Shown here: positions 8,819-16,254 of the stretch, one piece after another | Layout of the letters: every line of letters begins with the position of its first letter | How positions within the stretch are numbered: position 1 is the stretch's first letter | Source: Hyphomicrobiales bacterium | GTDB lineage: Bacteria; Pseudomonadota; Alphaproteobacteria; Rhizobiales; Rhizobiaceae | Direction of reading: 5' to 3' | DNA: 64,000 nucleotides | Assembly: GCA_900465665.1 (NCBI GenBank) | Contig: UBJO01000009.1 | Location: 1 to 64,000, forward strand | Translations under genes and position numbers: made by a program | The notes under the pieces: generated by a model | What the model was told of the DNA's origin: nothing | Database searches by the model: none | What the model saw: only the letters and a program-made list of their open reading frames with translations

Positions 8819-9877
8819 TCAGAGCTTGACGGCCTGGCCGGTGCGCACGCTTTCGTCGGCCGCGAGGCAGATCTTCAGCGAGGTGACGGCGTCGTCCATA
8901 TGGCGGGTGAGGTCGAGATCTTCCGTGATGGCGCGATAGACGAAATCCTGCTCGCGGTCGCACAGCATCTGATGGTCGGGCTCGTCGTGCATGTCGAGCC
9001 AGTCGTCGAATCGAGCGAAAGCGCCCTTAGCATCCGTCCCGGCGTGGTGGACGCGCAGGCGCGACGTCTTGGTGTGGGCGTCAAGGCTGGCGGAGCTTGC
9101 GCCTTCGTCCATGACGATTGAGACCGAACCATTGGGCGAGATCACGTCTTTGACGAAGAAGGCCGTCTCCGACATCATCGGCCCCCAGCCGGCCTCATAC
9201 CAGCCGACGCTGCCATCCTCGAACAGCACCTGGAAGTGGCCGTAATTATACATGCCCTTGGGGAGGCCCTGCGCCAGTCCGACGCCCATGCCGCGCACTT
9301 CGACCGGCTTGGAATCGGTGATCTGGCACATGACGTCGACATAATGCACGCCGCAATCGACGATCGGCGAGGTCGTCTGCATGATGGAACGGTGAATGTC
9401 CCAGGCGGCACCGCTCGATTGCTGATTGAGGTTCATGCGGAACACGTAAGGACCGCCGAGGCTGCGCGATTCGGCGATCATGCGCATCCACGATGGATGA
9501 TGACGCAGGATGTAGCCGATGACGAGCTTGCGACCATTGGCCTTGGCGGCGGCGACGACGCGCTCCGCGTCGGCAACATTGGCGGCCAGCGGCTTTTCGA
9601 CAAACACGTGCGCGCCGCTTTCAAGGGCGGCGACTGCCATGTCGGCATGGGTGTTGGTGTGGGTGGCGACGGAGACGACATCAGGCGAAAATTCCGCGAG
9701 CGCGGCGGCATAGTCGTTACGCAGCGGATAGCCGGAAAGCTCTTCCGGCAACGTCGGTGTCGAGCGGTTGACGAGGCCGACGATCTCGAAGCCGGGATGC
9801 GCATGGTAGGCGAGCGCGTGGCTCTTGCCCATCTGGCCGAGGCCGACCACGAGGACCTTGAGTTTTTGATTTGTCAT
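8819..9877 (-). CDS. Gfo/Idh/MocA-family NAD(P)-dependent oxidoreductase
   Basis: This 352-residue protein starts with a Rossmann dinucleotide fold (VLVVGLGQMGKSHA) and has the family EKP signature (HVFVEKPLA), where the Lys is catalytic. The C-terminal alpha/beta domain follows. Members oxidise or reduce sugars, inositols and keto-sugars. The start MTNQKLK is set by GAGG 9 bases upstream; the frame extends further only through the neighbouring gene. It lies 17 bases downstream of the GMC oxidoreductase and is probably co-transcribed with it. With the sugar-isomerase-like neighbours it suggests oxidative processing of a sugar or glycoside. Confidence 0.88.
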   Translation of the reverse strand: MTNQKLKVLVVGLGQMGKSHALAYHAHPGFEIVGLVNRSTPTLPEELSGYPLRNDYAAALAEFSPDVVSVATHTNTHADMAVAALESGAHVFVEKPLAANVADAERVVAAAKANGRKLVIGYILRHHPSWMRMIAESRSLGGPYVFRMNLNQQSSGAAWDIHRSIMQTTSPIVDCGVHYVDVMCQITDSKPVEVRGMGVGLAQGLPKGMYNYGHFQVLFEDGSVGWYEAGWGPMMSETAFFVKDVISPNGSVSIVMDEGASSASLDAHTKTSRLRVHHAGTDAKGAFARFDDWLDMHDEPDHQMLCDREQDFVYRAITEDLDLTRHMDDAVTSLKICLAADESVRTGQAVKL

Positions 9878-9894
9878 GACATTCGCCTCGTTTT

Positions 9895-11385
9895 TCAGGC
9901 CGCCGTCCGGCGCGCTTCGGCAATCGTGCGGGCACCGATGCTGGCAAGGGCGACCGAGAACAGGGTGGGATTGGTCGCGGTTGCGGTGGGGATGACGCCG
10001 TTGCCGGCGACATAGAGATTGTCGAAGCCCCAGACCTTCGACGTCTTGTCGCAAACGCTGGTGCCATCGTCGGCCTCACCCATGCGGATGGTGCCCTGGA
10101 AGTGGAGCGACGATCCCACCGGCTGCACGAAGGTGGCGAAGCCAGGAGCGGGCCGGCCGATGATGTTGGAAATCTTCACCGCGAGGCTCTTAGCGTCTTC
10201 AAGGCGCGCCTTGTCTCCTTCCGACTGACGCCACTGGATCGAGATGGCGGGCAGGCCGAGCCAATCGGCGCGGGTGTCGTCGAAGGTGACGCGGTTGTCG
10301 GGGCTGATATCGGAGGAAACGAAGACGCCCATGCCGATCGGCTGCCCGACGATGTCCCCCGAACGCGGCATGCTGTGCAGGCTGGCAGGCGCAATGGTCA
10401 CCGAATATGGGAGCTCCTTGGTGGCCGGAATCCAGTTCATGGCCTTCATCGGCACATCGGTATCCATCTCGGAAATCTGCGACACGATGTAGTGGTCGTT
10501 GAGGTTGCGGCCGAGCGCCTCAGGGCGGATGCCGGATGCATAGAGAAGCTGCGGCGAATGCAGCGCATCGCAGGCGACGACGACGGTGCCGGCGGTGACC
10601 ACGAAGGTGTCGCCGGAACCGGTGCCGGCAAGCTCGACGCCCGTGACGGTCTTGCCGTCGTGAATGACGCGGCGGCAGGCCGTCTCCTTCAGGATGGAGA
10701 AGCGCTCGGCCGGCTCATCGACGAGATCACCAAGGACGACGTCGGTGCCGTGGTAGTGCAGCCCGTCGGGTCCGGGCGTGGCCGCGAGCGGCATGGGCTG
10801 GACGAAGCGGTCGGGCGTGCGGCCCGCATTGAAGACGGCGCCGAGGCGTTCGCGAAGCGCAATCGCGGCCGGATCGCCGGCGTTCGGGTCGGTGTTGGTG
10901 CCGAGAAGCTTGGCGGAAGTGGCGAGCGCCGCCTGCATCTCGCCGGCTGGGATGAACGGAACGAGCTCGATCTCGGACGGCACCGGCGTGCCGGTCGACC
11001 ATTTGGTGCCCATGCCGCCGACATTGGCGGCCGAGAAGCCGGCGAACAGGTTTTCGTCCTGCGGGTCGCCGTCATTGGCGATGAACAGGCCCGAGCGGCG
11101 CAGCAGCGAGCCGTCGAAACCACCGGCGCGGCGGGCTTCCCACTCTTCCTTGTTGATCGGCATGCGCGGGCTGCGATCGCCGCCCTGGGCGAGAACCTCG
11201 AGCGCGCCGCGCTCGTCGAGATCGGCGACGTTATCGAGATGTGCGCCTGTCTTCGGCAGGATCTGCGGCCCGGCCTCCACCATCACAATGCGCGCTTCGG
11301 GCCAGTTGTTGCGAACGACCCGGGCATAGGCCGAGCCAGTCGGACCGGTTCCCACAATGACGACGTCTGCGGACTTTATTACCAT
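9895..11385 (-). CDS. GMC-family FAD oxidoreductase (glycoside/pyranose oxidase-like)
   Basis: The protein begins with an FAD-binding fold (DVVIVGTGPTGSAYARVV) and ends with the GMC signature area: HFQGTIRMG, then YVAGNGVIPTATATNPTLF, which supplies the candidate active-site His and Asn. At about 497 residues it is close to bacterial pyranose-2-oxidase-like and glycoside 3-oxidase proteins. It would oxidise a sugar hydroxyl to a ketone, giving a keto-sugar for the neighbouring dehydrogenase and isomerases. I start at MVIKSADV, which has GGAG at a good distance; three earlier ATGs up to 11427 are possible. It is divergent from the TIM-barrel gene at 11514. Confidence 0.85.
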   Translation of the reverse strand: MVIKSADVVIVGTGPTGSAYARVVRNNWPEARIVMVEAGPQILPKTGAHLDNVADLDERGALEVLAQGGDRSPRMPINKEEWEARRAGGFDGSLLRRSGLFIANDGDPQDENLFAGFSAANVGGMGTKWSTGTPVPSEIELVPFIPAGEMQAALATSAKLLGTNTDPNAGDPAAIALRERLGAVFNAGRTPDRFVQPMPLAATPGPDGLHYHGTDVVLGDLVDEPAERFSILKETACRRVIHDGKTVTGVELAGTGSGDTFVVTAGTVVVACDALHSPQLLYASGIRPEALGRNLNDHYIVSQISEMDTDVPMKAMNWIPATKELPYSVTIAPASLHSMPRSGDIVGQPIGMGVFVSSDISPDNRVTFDDTRADWLGLPAISIQWRQSEGDKARLEDAKSLAVKISNIIGRPAPGFATFVQPVGSSLHFQGTIRMGEADDGTSVCDKTSKVWGFDNLYVAGNGVIPTATATNPTLFSVALASIGARTIAEARRTAA

Positions 11386-11441
11386 TCCTGCATGCTCCAT
11401 GCACTTCATCTCTTTGATAACAAACAAGGATGTATCGCGGT

Positions 11442-11467
11442 GATTGTCAATCTCGATATTGACAGTC
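11442..11467. promoter_or_regulatory. Near-perfect palindromic operator in divergent promoter region
   Basis: TGTCAATCTCGATATTGACA at 11445-11464 is a 20-base palindrome with one mismatched pair, centred on TCGA. Two more outer pairs (GA at 11442-11443 with TC at 11466-11467) extend it. It lies between the divergent GMC oxidoreductase and sugar-isomerase-like genes, so one repressor could control both sides. A central CG is common in LacI-family sites, but no matching regulator gene is adjacent. The regulator is therefore unknown. Confidence 0.6.
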
Positions 11468-11513
11468 TCAACCGCGTTTCCGATGGTGGCGCCACTGATT
11501 GCGAGGAGTCCCC

Positions 11514-12395
11514 ATGAAGTTCGGTTTGAGTTCCTACAGTTTCCGCCCGCTGATGTTGGATGGTTCGATGCAGATCGAAGACCTGTTCACCTGGCTCAGG
11601 GACAATGGCGGCGAGCACCTCGAGCTGGCGACGCTGTCGATCGCGCCCGGTGGCGACGACCTGAACTACGAGCTGATCAAGGACGAGGACAGCATTGAGC
11701 GCCTGCGCAAGGCATCGGCCGAGACCGGCATTCCGCTCTCCGGTCTCTGCATCGCCGGGAACTTCATCGGCGACGACCGACGCGCACAAATCGACCGAGT
11801 AAAGCGCTATGTCGAGCTTTGCGACCGCCTCGACGTCCGCTTCCTGCGCCACGACGTCGTGCCGTGGTCGCTGCGGGCGACGAATGCCGCGCAGTTCGAG
11901 GCGGCCTTCCCTGGGATTGTCGAGGCTTGCCGCGAGGTGGCCGACCATGCCGAGCGGCTCGGCGTGACCGCCAGCGTCGAGGACCACGGCTTCTTCATGA
12001 ACTCCAGCGAGCGCGTCAAGCGCCTGCTGAACGCTGTCGACAGCCCGAACTTCAAGATGACGCTCGATGTCGGCAACTTCCTTTGCGTCGACGAAAACCC
12101 GGTGGCCGGCACGCGCGCATCGATCGCACATGCGAGCTTCGTGCATATCAAGGATTTCTACGTGCGCGCCGAGAGCCCGGGACCGGGCTGGCTGGAGACG
12201 CTGAACGGTCAGTTTATCCGCGGTTCCGTCTTCGGCTTCGGCGACCTGCCGGTGAAGTCGATGCTGAAGAGTGTGGTGGATTCCGGCTATGACGGTTTCG
12301 TCTCGCTGGAATACGAAGGCAACGAACCGACGCTCTATGGCTGCCAGACCGGTCTCGCCAACGCCCGCAGGTTGTTTGCCGAAATCAAGGGCTGA
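11514..12395 (+). CDS. Sugar phosphate isomerase/epimerase-like TIM barrel protein
   Basis: This 293-residue protein matches the AP-endonuclease-2-like/IolE-type TIM barrel family. Metal-ligand candidates appear at strand ends: ASVEDHGFF, TLDVGNFLC, ASFVHIKDFY and VSLEYEGNE. The family isomerises, epimerises or dehydrates sugars and inositols, and some members cleave keto-glycosides. The start MKFGLSS is fixed by GAGGAG six bases upstream. It is divergent from the GMC oxidoreductase across a shared palindrome, which suggests joint control. A second, distant family member is encoded at 13160-14035. Confidence 0.87.
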   Translation: MKFGLSSYSFRPLMLDGSMQIEDLFTWLRDNGGEHLELATLSIAPGGDDLNYELIKDEDSIERLRKASAETGIPLSGLCIAGNFIGDDRRAQIDRVKRYVELCDRLDVRFLRHDVVPWSLRATNAAQFEAAFPGIVEACREVADHAERLGVTASVEDHGFFMNSSERVKRLLNAVDSPNFKMTLDVGNFLCVDENPVAGTRASIAHASFVHIKDFYVRAESPGPGWLETLNGQFIRGSVFGFGDLPVKSMLKSVVDSGYDGFVSLEYEGNEPTLYGCQTGLANARRLFAEIKG

Positions 12396-12430
12396 GATTG
12401 CGGGTGGTGATCGGCAGGCTCCTTGACGAA

Positions 12431-12456
12431 ATGTGTAAAATGCGTATTTTACACAT
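12431..12456. promoter_or_regulatory. Perfect 26-bp palindrome: toxin-antitoxin operator/promoter
   Basis: Arms ATGTGTAAAAT (12431-12441) and ATTTTACACAT (12446-12456) are exact reverse complements around GCGT. A TTGACG element sits at 12423-12428 and TATTTT, 16 bases on, could be the -10. The palindrome would thus overlap the promoter of the antitoxin gene that starts at 12478. This is the usual design of TA autorepression, where the antitoxin or TA complex binds the palindrome. Confidence 0.75.
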
Positions 12457-12477
12457 TGACAGGGAGGCCGATGTGTC

Positions 12478-12732
12478 ATGGCTCAAGCTTTGAAAGTGTC
12501 TGCGACCGAATTCGCTCGCAAATTCACGACATTCAGGGAGCGCGTACAGTCGGAGGGGGTCATTGAGATCACCGCTCATGACCGCACGATCGGAGGCTTC
12601 CTGTCTGCCGCGGAACTTAGCCACTATCACGACATGATAAGGCGTGAGCGCGAGGTAATACGGGTGAGCGACATGGATGACGAAACCATGGCGTTGATCA
12701 TGAACTCCGAGTACGGAAAAGTTTCCGAGTGA
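12478..12732 (+). CDS. Type II antitoxin, Phd/YefM-like
   Basis: This 84-residue protein has the Phd/YefM N-terminal pattern: a short strand (LKVSATEFARKF), helices, then ITAHDRTIGGFLSAAEL. The acidic, probably disordered tail would wrap the toxin. It is preceded by an AGGGAGG ribosome site and the 26-bp palindrome it probably binds. It overlaps the toxin frame by GTGA (12729-12732). The frame is intact, whereas the toxin next to it carries a stop. It sits between two sugar-isomerase-like genes and looks like an insertion into that cluster. Confidence 0.8.
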   Translation: MAQALKVSATEFARKFTTFRERVQSEGVIEITAHDRTIGGFLSAAELSHYHDMIRREREVIRVSDMDDETMALIMNSEYGKVSE

Positions 12733-13154
12733 GTTACCCGACGCCGGTTGCGGGCCTCGTCATCCGATACAATTACCTGTGGGACAAGGAAAAGAGCGAA
12801 GGTTTCGCTTTGGGCAGCAAGGACCGGCCTTGTGCCATTGTCGTGTACCACTCCCGGACCAATGACACGATTGTCGTGCCGATCACGCATTCACCACCCG
12901 AACTTGGTGAGGAGGACCTCTCGATCGAGGTTCCGGCAGAGCTCCGCGGTCAACTCGGCCTCGATGACGACGCCAACTGAATTCGCGTCAGCGAGGTCAA
13001 TCGGTTCGAGTGGCCCGGTATCCATCTGAGAACCCTACCGTCCGATCCCAGCCGCTATCATTATGGAATGATTCCGCCTGAACTCTTCGATCTGATCAAG
13101 GCCAAGCTTCATGAGACGATGAAGAGGGGGCGGGTGGCTTTGGCCAAGCGCTAG
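12729..13154 (+). pseudogene. Toxin gene (PemK/MazF-like growth inhibitor) with in-frame TGA
   Basis: The frame begins GTG overlapping the antitoxin stop and runs 83 codons to a TGA at 12978-12980. The same frame then continues without a break for 57 more codons to TAG at 13152. The continuation reads as good protein (IRVSEVNRFEWPGIHL, then HYGMIPPELFDLI). A single base change from TGG (Trp) would explain the stop. The N-terminal half (DRPCAIVVYHSR, IVVPITHSPP) resembles PemK/MazF-type endoribonuclease toxins. As written, only a truncated protein is made, so the toxin is probably inactive. A sequencing error is the other explanation. Confidence 0.75.
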
Positions 13155-13159
13155 CAAAA

Positions 13160-14035
13160 TCACGCCGGTGCCATCAACGTGGATATGCGATCGACCCGCT
13201 CCTTGATCGCGGCCAGCCGGTGGCGGTCGCCGCCAGGTACCTCGACGGAAGCCCAGCCGGAATAGCCGACCTCGGCGAGCGCGCGGTTGACCGCCGCCCA
13301 GTCGCAGTCGCCATCACCGATCTCGACCTCGAAGCCCTTCCACGGACCCTCGCTGTTCATCTTGTCGAGGCTGTACTCCTTGACGTCGATCTTCAGGATG
13401 CGGTGACCCAGCGCCTCGATCCAGTCGACGGGGCGGCCATAGCGCAGGACATTGCCGACATCGAAATACCAGCCGACCTTCGGATGGTTGCAGGCGTCAA
13501 CGAAAGCGGCGGCCTCGAGCGGGCTGAGCAGAAAGTCGTTCCACACGTTTTCGAGCGCGATCGAGACACCCGTCTTTTCGGCGTGAGGAGTGATCTTGGC
13601 GATTTCCTCCAGCGCGCGAGTATAGGCGGTCTTGTAGCTCGTCGGGCTGTTGCGAACGACGCCGGGAACCAAAAGCACCGTATCCGCGCCGTAGAGCTTG
13701 GCATCATCAAGCGCGGTGATCATCGAATCCACGCAGGCCTGACGGACAGCGGGATCGGCATCGGTCAGCGGGCTCTTCCAGTGCATGGAGTTGACGAGAC
13801 CCGGAATGGCGACGCCGGTTTTGTCGCGCGCATCGAGCACCTCGCGGGACGGCAGGTCGTTGGGGGAATCGAGCTCGACGCCATCGAAGCCAAGGTCCCG
13901 CAGCAGCTGGAATTTTTCGAGGATCGAAAGCTTGTCCCCTTCGATCATCGACCATTTCAGGCTGATCTTCGCCAGCGGGCGAGGGGACTGCGATGCTTTC
14001 TGGGAAGGCGAGGCGGCGGGATTGGTCATGCTCAT
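13160..14035 (-). CDS. Sugar phosphate isomerase/epimerase-like TIM barrel protein
   Basis: This is a 291-residue AP-endonuclease-2-like TIM barrel. It shows metal-binding strand ends typical of the family: DGVELDSPND, VSIALENVWND, GWYFDVGNVL, HRILKIDVKEY and GWASVEVPGG. I start at MSMTNPAAS; the frame upstream to 14095 has no ribosome site. It converges on the broken toxin gene and follows the LuxR regulator at 14947 in the same direction. It is not a close copy of the protein at 11514, so the two probably act on different intermediates of one sugar or glycoside. Confidence 0.85.
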   Translation of the reverse strand: MSMTNPAASPSQKASQSPRPLAKISLKWSMIEGDKLSILEKFQLLRDLGFDGVELDSPNDLPSREVLDARDKTGVAIPGLVNSMHWKSPLTDADPAVRQACVDSMITALDDAKLYGADTVLLVPGVVRNSPTSYKTAYTRALEEIAKITPHAEKTGVSIALENVWNDFLLSPLEAAAFVDACNHPKVGWYFDVGNVLRYGRPVDWIEALGHRILKIDVKEYSLDKMNSEGPWKGFEVEIGDGDCDWAAVNRALAEVGYSGWASVEVPGGDRHRLAAIKERVDRISTLMAPA

Positions 14036-14119
14036 GTCTTTGCTTGGAAAATGGATGCGCGGGCGCACTATGTCATTGAAGTCGCAAGCCATCAACGCCT
14101 GTTATGGTGAGCACGCTTT

Positions 14120-14947
14120 CTACTGGCTGAGCCCACCGAATGCCTTGAGATAGATCGCCAGCAGTTGCGTTTGCGAGGAGATCCCGAGTTTGCGGTAGAC
14201 GTTGCGGCGGTGCACTTTCACGGTGCCGGTTGAGATGTTCAGCTTGAGCCCCACCGATTCCGAAGAGTGCCCTTGCAGCACCAGATCGACGATGGCGGTC
14301 TCGCGGCTGGTGAGGTTCAGATCCTGCCAGACGGCGTCGGCGGGCTGGATGTCGGCCCTGTCTTCGCCAAGCTTGCGCGTGCGGCGTTTGGTCGATTGCG
14401 CCTGGCCATCGAAGCGCTCGGCGAGCCCCGCGAAATAATGCTGCGTCAGCCGGGTGACGAGCGGCTCGGCCTTCTTCAGCAGCGCGATCTCCGCCGGCGG
14501 AAAGACGCCGGTCGCTTCCCGGCGCATCAGTGACAGGACGACGGTGATGTCGTCATCCTGTTCCACGAAGAAGCCGATCTCTTCGGCGAGACCCGTCTGC
14601 ACATAATAGGTCCGGTAATATTCGCTGGAGAAAAAGCGGTCCGGCACGAGCTCGCGCATGCGGAAAACGCCGCTGCGGCGCGCGCGGGCGGTGTGGTAGA
14701 AAGGATCGAGCAGATAGGGGCCGGCCTGGTAGAGCGTGACGAAGATGATGTGCTCCTTCGGATCGAAGGTGCTGTAGAGATCGATCGGCCGTTCCTTGCC
14801 GCGATAGGCGAAGACGACGACGTAGTCGAAGCGCACAAGGGATGCCATCATCTGGCGAAAGGTCTCGCCGAATTCGGCATCGCTCATGACAGGCTTGCCG
14901 ACGGTGGCCTTGAAGGCCTGCAACAGCGCCTCCAGATCCATGCTCAT
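14120..14947 (-). CDS. LuxR-family transcriptional regulator
   Basis: This is a 275-residue protein. The C-terminal 65 residues are a LuxR helix-turn-helix (LTSRETAIVDLVLQGHSSES, then STGTVKVHRRNVYRKLGI). The N-terminal 200 residues form a separate sensing domain that is not a receiver domain: it lacks the Asp phospho-site. It is divergent from the polyamine-type ABC operon at 15134, and the intergenic region carries two GTATATACC boxes. It is the natural candidate to control that operon and itself in response to the transported compound. The ligand is unknown. Confidence 0.85.
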   Translation of the reverse strand: MSMDLEALLQAFKATVGKPVMSDAEFGETFRQMMASLVRFDYVVVFAYRGKERPIDLYSTFDPKEHIIFVTLYQAGPYLLDPFYHTARARRSGVFRMRELVPDRFFSSEYYRTYYVQTGLAEEIGFFVEQDDDITVVLSLMRREATGVFPPAEIALLKKAEPLVTRLTQHYFAGLAERFDGQAQSTKRRTRKLGEDRADIQPADAVWQDLNLTSRETAIVDLVLQGHSSESVGLKLNISTGTVKVHRRNVYRKLGISSQTQLLAIYLKAFGGLSQ

Positions 14948-14983
14948 GCCGAAAACCTCCCGATCGGGCCGCGGATATCCGCA

Positions 14984-15046
14984 TACCCCTGTATATACCT
15001 TCCACGAAGCCGCAAGGCCTTAAATACCACTCTTGGGGTATATACC
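14984..15046. promoter_or_regulatory. Paired GGTATATACC boxes between LuxR regulator and ABC operon
   Basis: A perfect 10-base palindrome GGTATATACC lies at 15037-15046 and a one-mismatch copy TGTATATACC at 14990-14999. They are 47 bases apart, about 4.5 helical turns. Each has an adjacent run of Cs or Gs (ACCCC before the first, TTGGG before the second). They sit in the divergent promoter region of the LuxR-family gene and the ABC importer, which fits an operator pair for that regulator. Confidence 0.55.
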
Positions 15047-15133
15047 GTCAGGGAAGGGCGGGCTTAGTCTTTTCCCAACGCCGGTGGCAAAAGGCAGCGT
15101 AGACTGCCGCCAAACCAACCGCAGGGAACAGAC

Positions 15134-16231
15134 GTGGCATCCGCTTCGACGAACGATATCGAATTCCGTTCGGTCACCAAGAATTATGGCTCCGTGACCG
15201 CCGTAACGGACATCAACCTCAATGTGCCCAAGGGCGCATTCCTGGCGCTGCTCGGGCCATCGGGCTGCGGCAAGACGACATGCCTGCGCATGATCGGCGG
15301 CTTCGAGCAGCCGAGCGACGGCACGGTGCTGATTGACGGGCGCGAGATGAACGGCGTGCCGGCTTATCGGCGGCCGGTGAACATGGTGTTTCAGCACTAC
15401 GCCCTGTTTCCGCACTTCAACGTCGAGCAGAACGTTGCCTACGGGCTGCGGCAGATGCGGCCGAAGATCGCTGCCGCCGAGATCAACCGTCGCGTCGGCG
15501 AGGCGCTTGAAATGGTCCGCCTCGGCGGCTTCGCCAAACGCCGTATTCACGAGATGTCCGGTGGCCAGCAGCAGCGCGTGGCGCTGGCGCGCGCCATCGT
15601 CAATCGCCCCTCGGTGCTGCTGCTCGACGAGCCGCTGGCCGCGCTCGACAAGAAGCTGCGGTCGGCCATGCAGATCGAGTTGCAGACGTTGCAGCGCGAG
15701 CTCGGCATTACCTTCGTTCTGGTCACGCATGATCAGGAAGAGGCCTTGTCGATGGCCGATATCGTCTGCGTCATGAGCGCTGGCCGCATCCGCCAGCTCG
15801 GCTCGCCGCAGGAGGTCTACGACCGGCCGGCGGATCTCTTCGTTGCCGATTTCGTCGGCAAGACCAACCGCGTCGATGCAACGGTCGAGACGGATGGCAG
15901 GACGCTCAGGCTGGGCGACGGTTCGGCGCTGCCTGTTTCGGCGGGGCAGGGCGTTTTGTCCGGCCAGGCCATTGTCGCGATCCGCCCGGAAGCGATCAGG
16001 CTCACCCGCGTTCAGGCGGGCGACGGCGCAAGCTTCAAGGGAACAGTCACGCACCGCATCTTCCTGGGATCCTCGGCGGAATATGCCGTGGCGGTGCCCG
16101 GGCTCGGCGACTTCCTGGTCACGGCCGATCGTCGTGACAGCCAAAGCGATCTCGTCGAACCCGGCGAGACAGTCTTCCTCGGCTTCGATCCGGCCGGGGC
16201 GCATGTTTTTCCAGCTTCCAATGCAGCATAA
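15134..16231 (+). CDS. ABC transporter ATP-binding protein, PotA-like
   Basis: This 365-residue ATPase has a Walker A (GPSGCGKTTC), a signature (MSGGQQQRVALARAI), a Walker B (VLLLDEPLAA), the switch His (VLVTHDQEEA) and a C-terminal TOBE domain typical of the spermidine/putrescine importer class. The start is GTG with AGGGA 6 bases upstream. It opens an operon of ATPase, binding protein, two permeases and an SDR. It would energise uptake of a polyamine-like or other small charged solute. The order (ATPase before binding protein) and divergent LuxR gene are specific to this locus. Confidence 0.92.
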   Translation: MASASTNDIEFRSVTKNYGSVTAVTDINLNVPKGAFLALLGPSGCGKTTCLRMIGGFEQPSDGTVLIDGREMNGVPAYRRPVNMVFQHYALFPHFNVEQNVAYGLRQMRPKIAAAEINRRVGEALEMVRLGGFAKRRIHEMSGGQQQRVALARAIVNRPSVLLLDEPLAALDKKLRSAMQIELQTLQRELGITFVLVTHDQEEALSMADIVCVMSAGRIRQLGSPQEVYDRPADLFVADFVGKTNRVDATVETDGRTLRLGDGSALPVSAGQGVLSGQAIVAIRPEAIRLTRVQAGDGASFKGTVTHRIFLGSSAEYAVAVPGLGDFLVTADRRDSQSDLVEPGETVFLGFDPAGAHVFPASNAA

Positions 16232-16254
16232 AACCACAAAAAGGGAACAGCATC

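Noticed and set aside
12978..12980. Selenocysteine or programmed readthrough at the TGA in the toxin gene
   Set aside because: No SECIS-like hairpin directly follows and a Trp codon change is simpler.
15020..16237. 405-codon minus-strand frame opposite the PotA-like gene
   Set aside because: It lies opposite strong ATPase motifs, has no ribosome site, and is composed of shadow-type residues.
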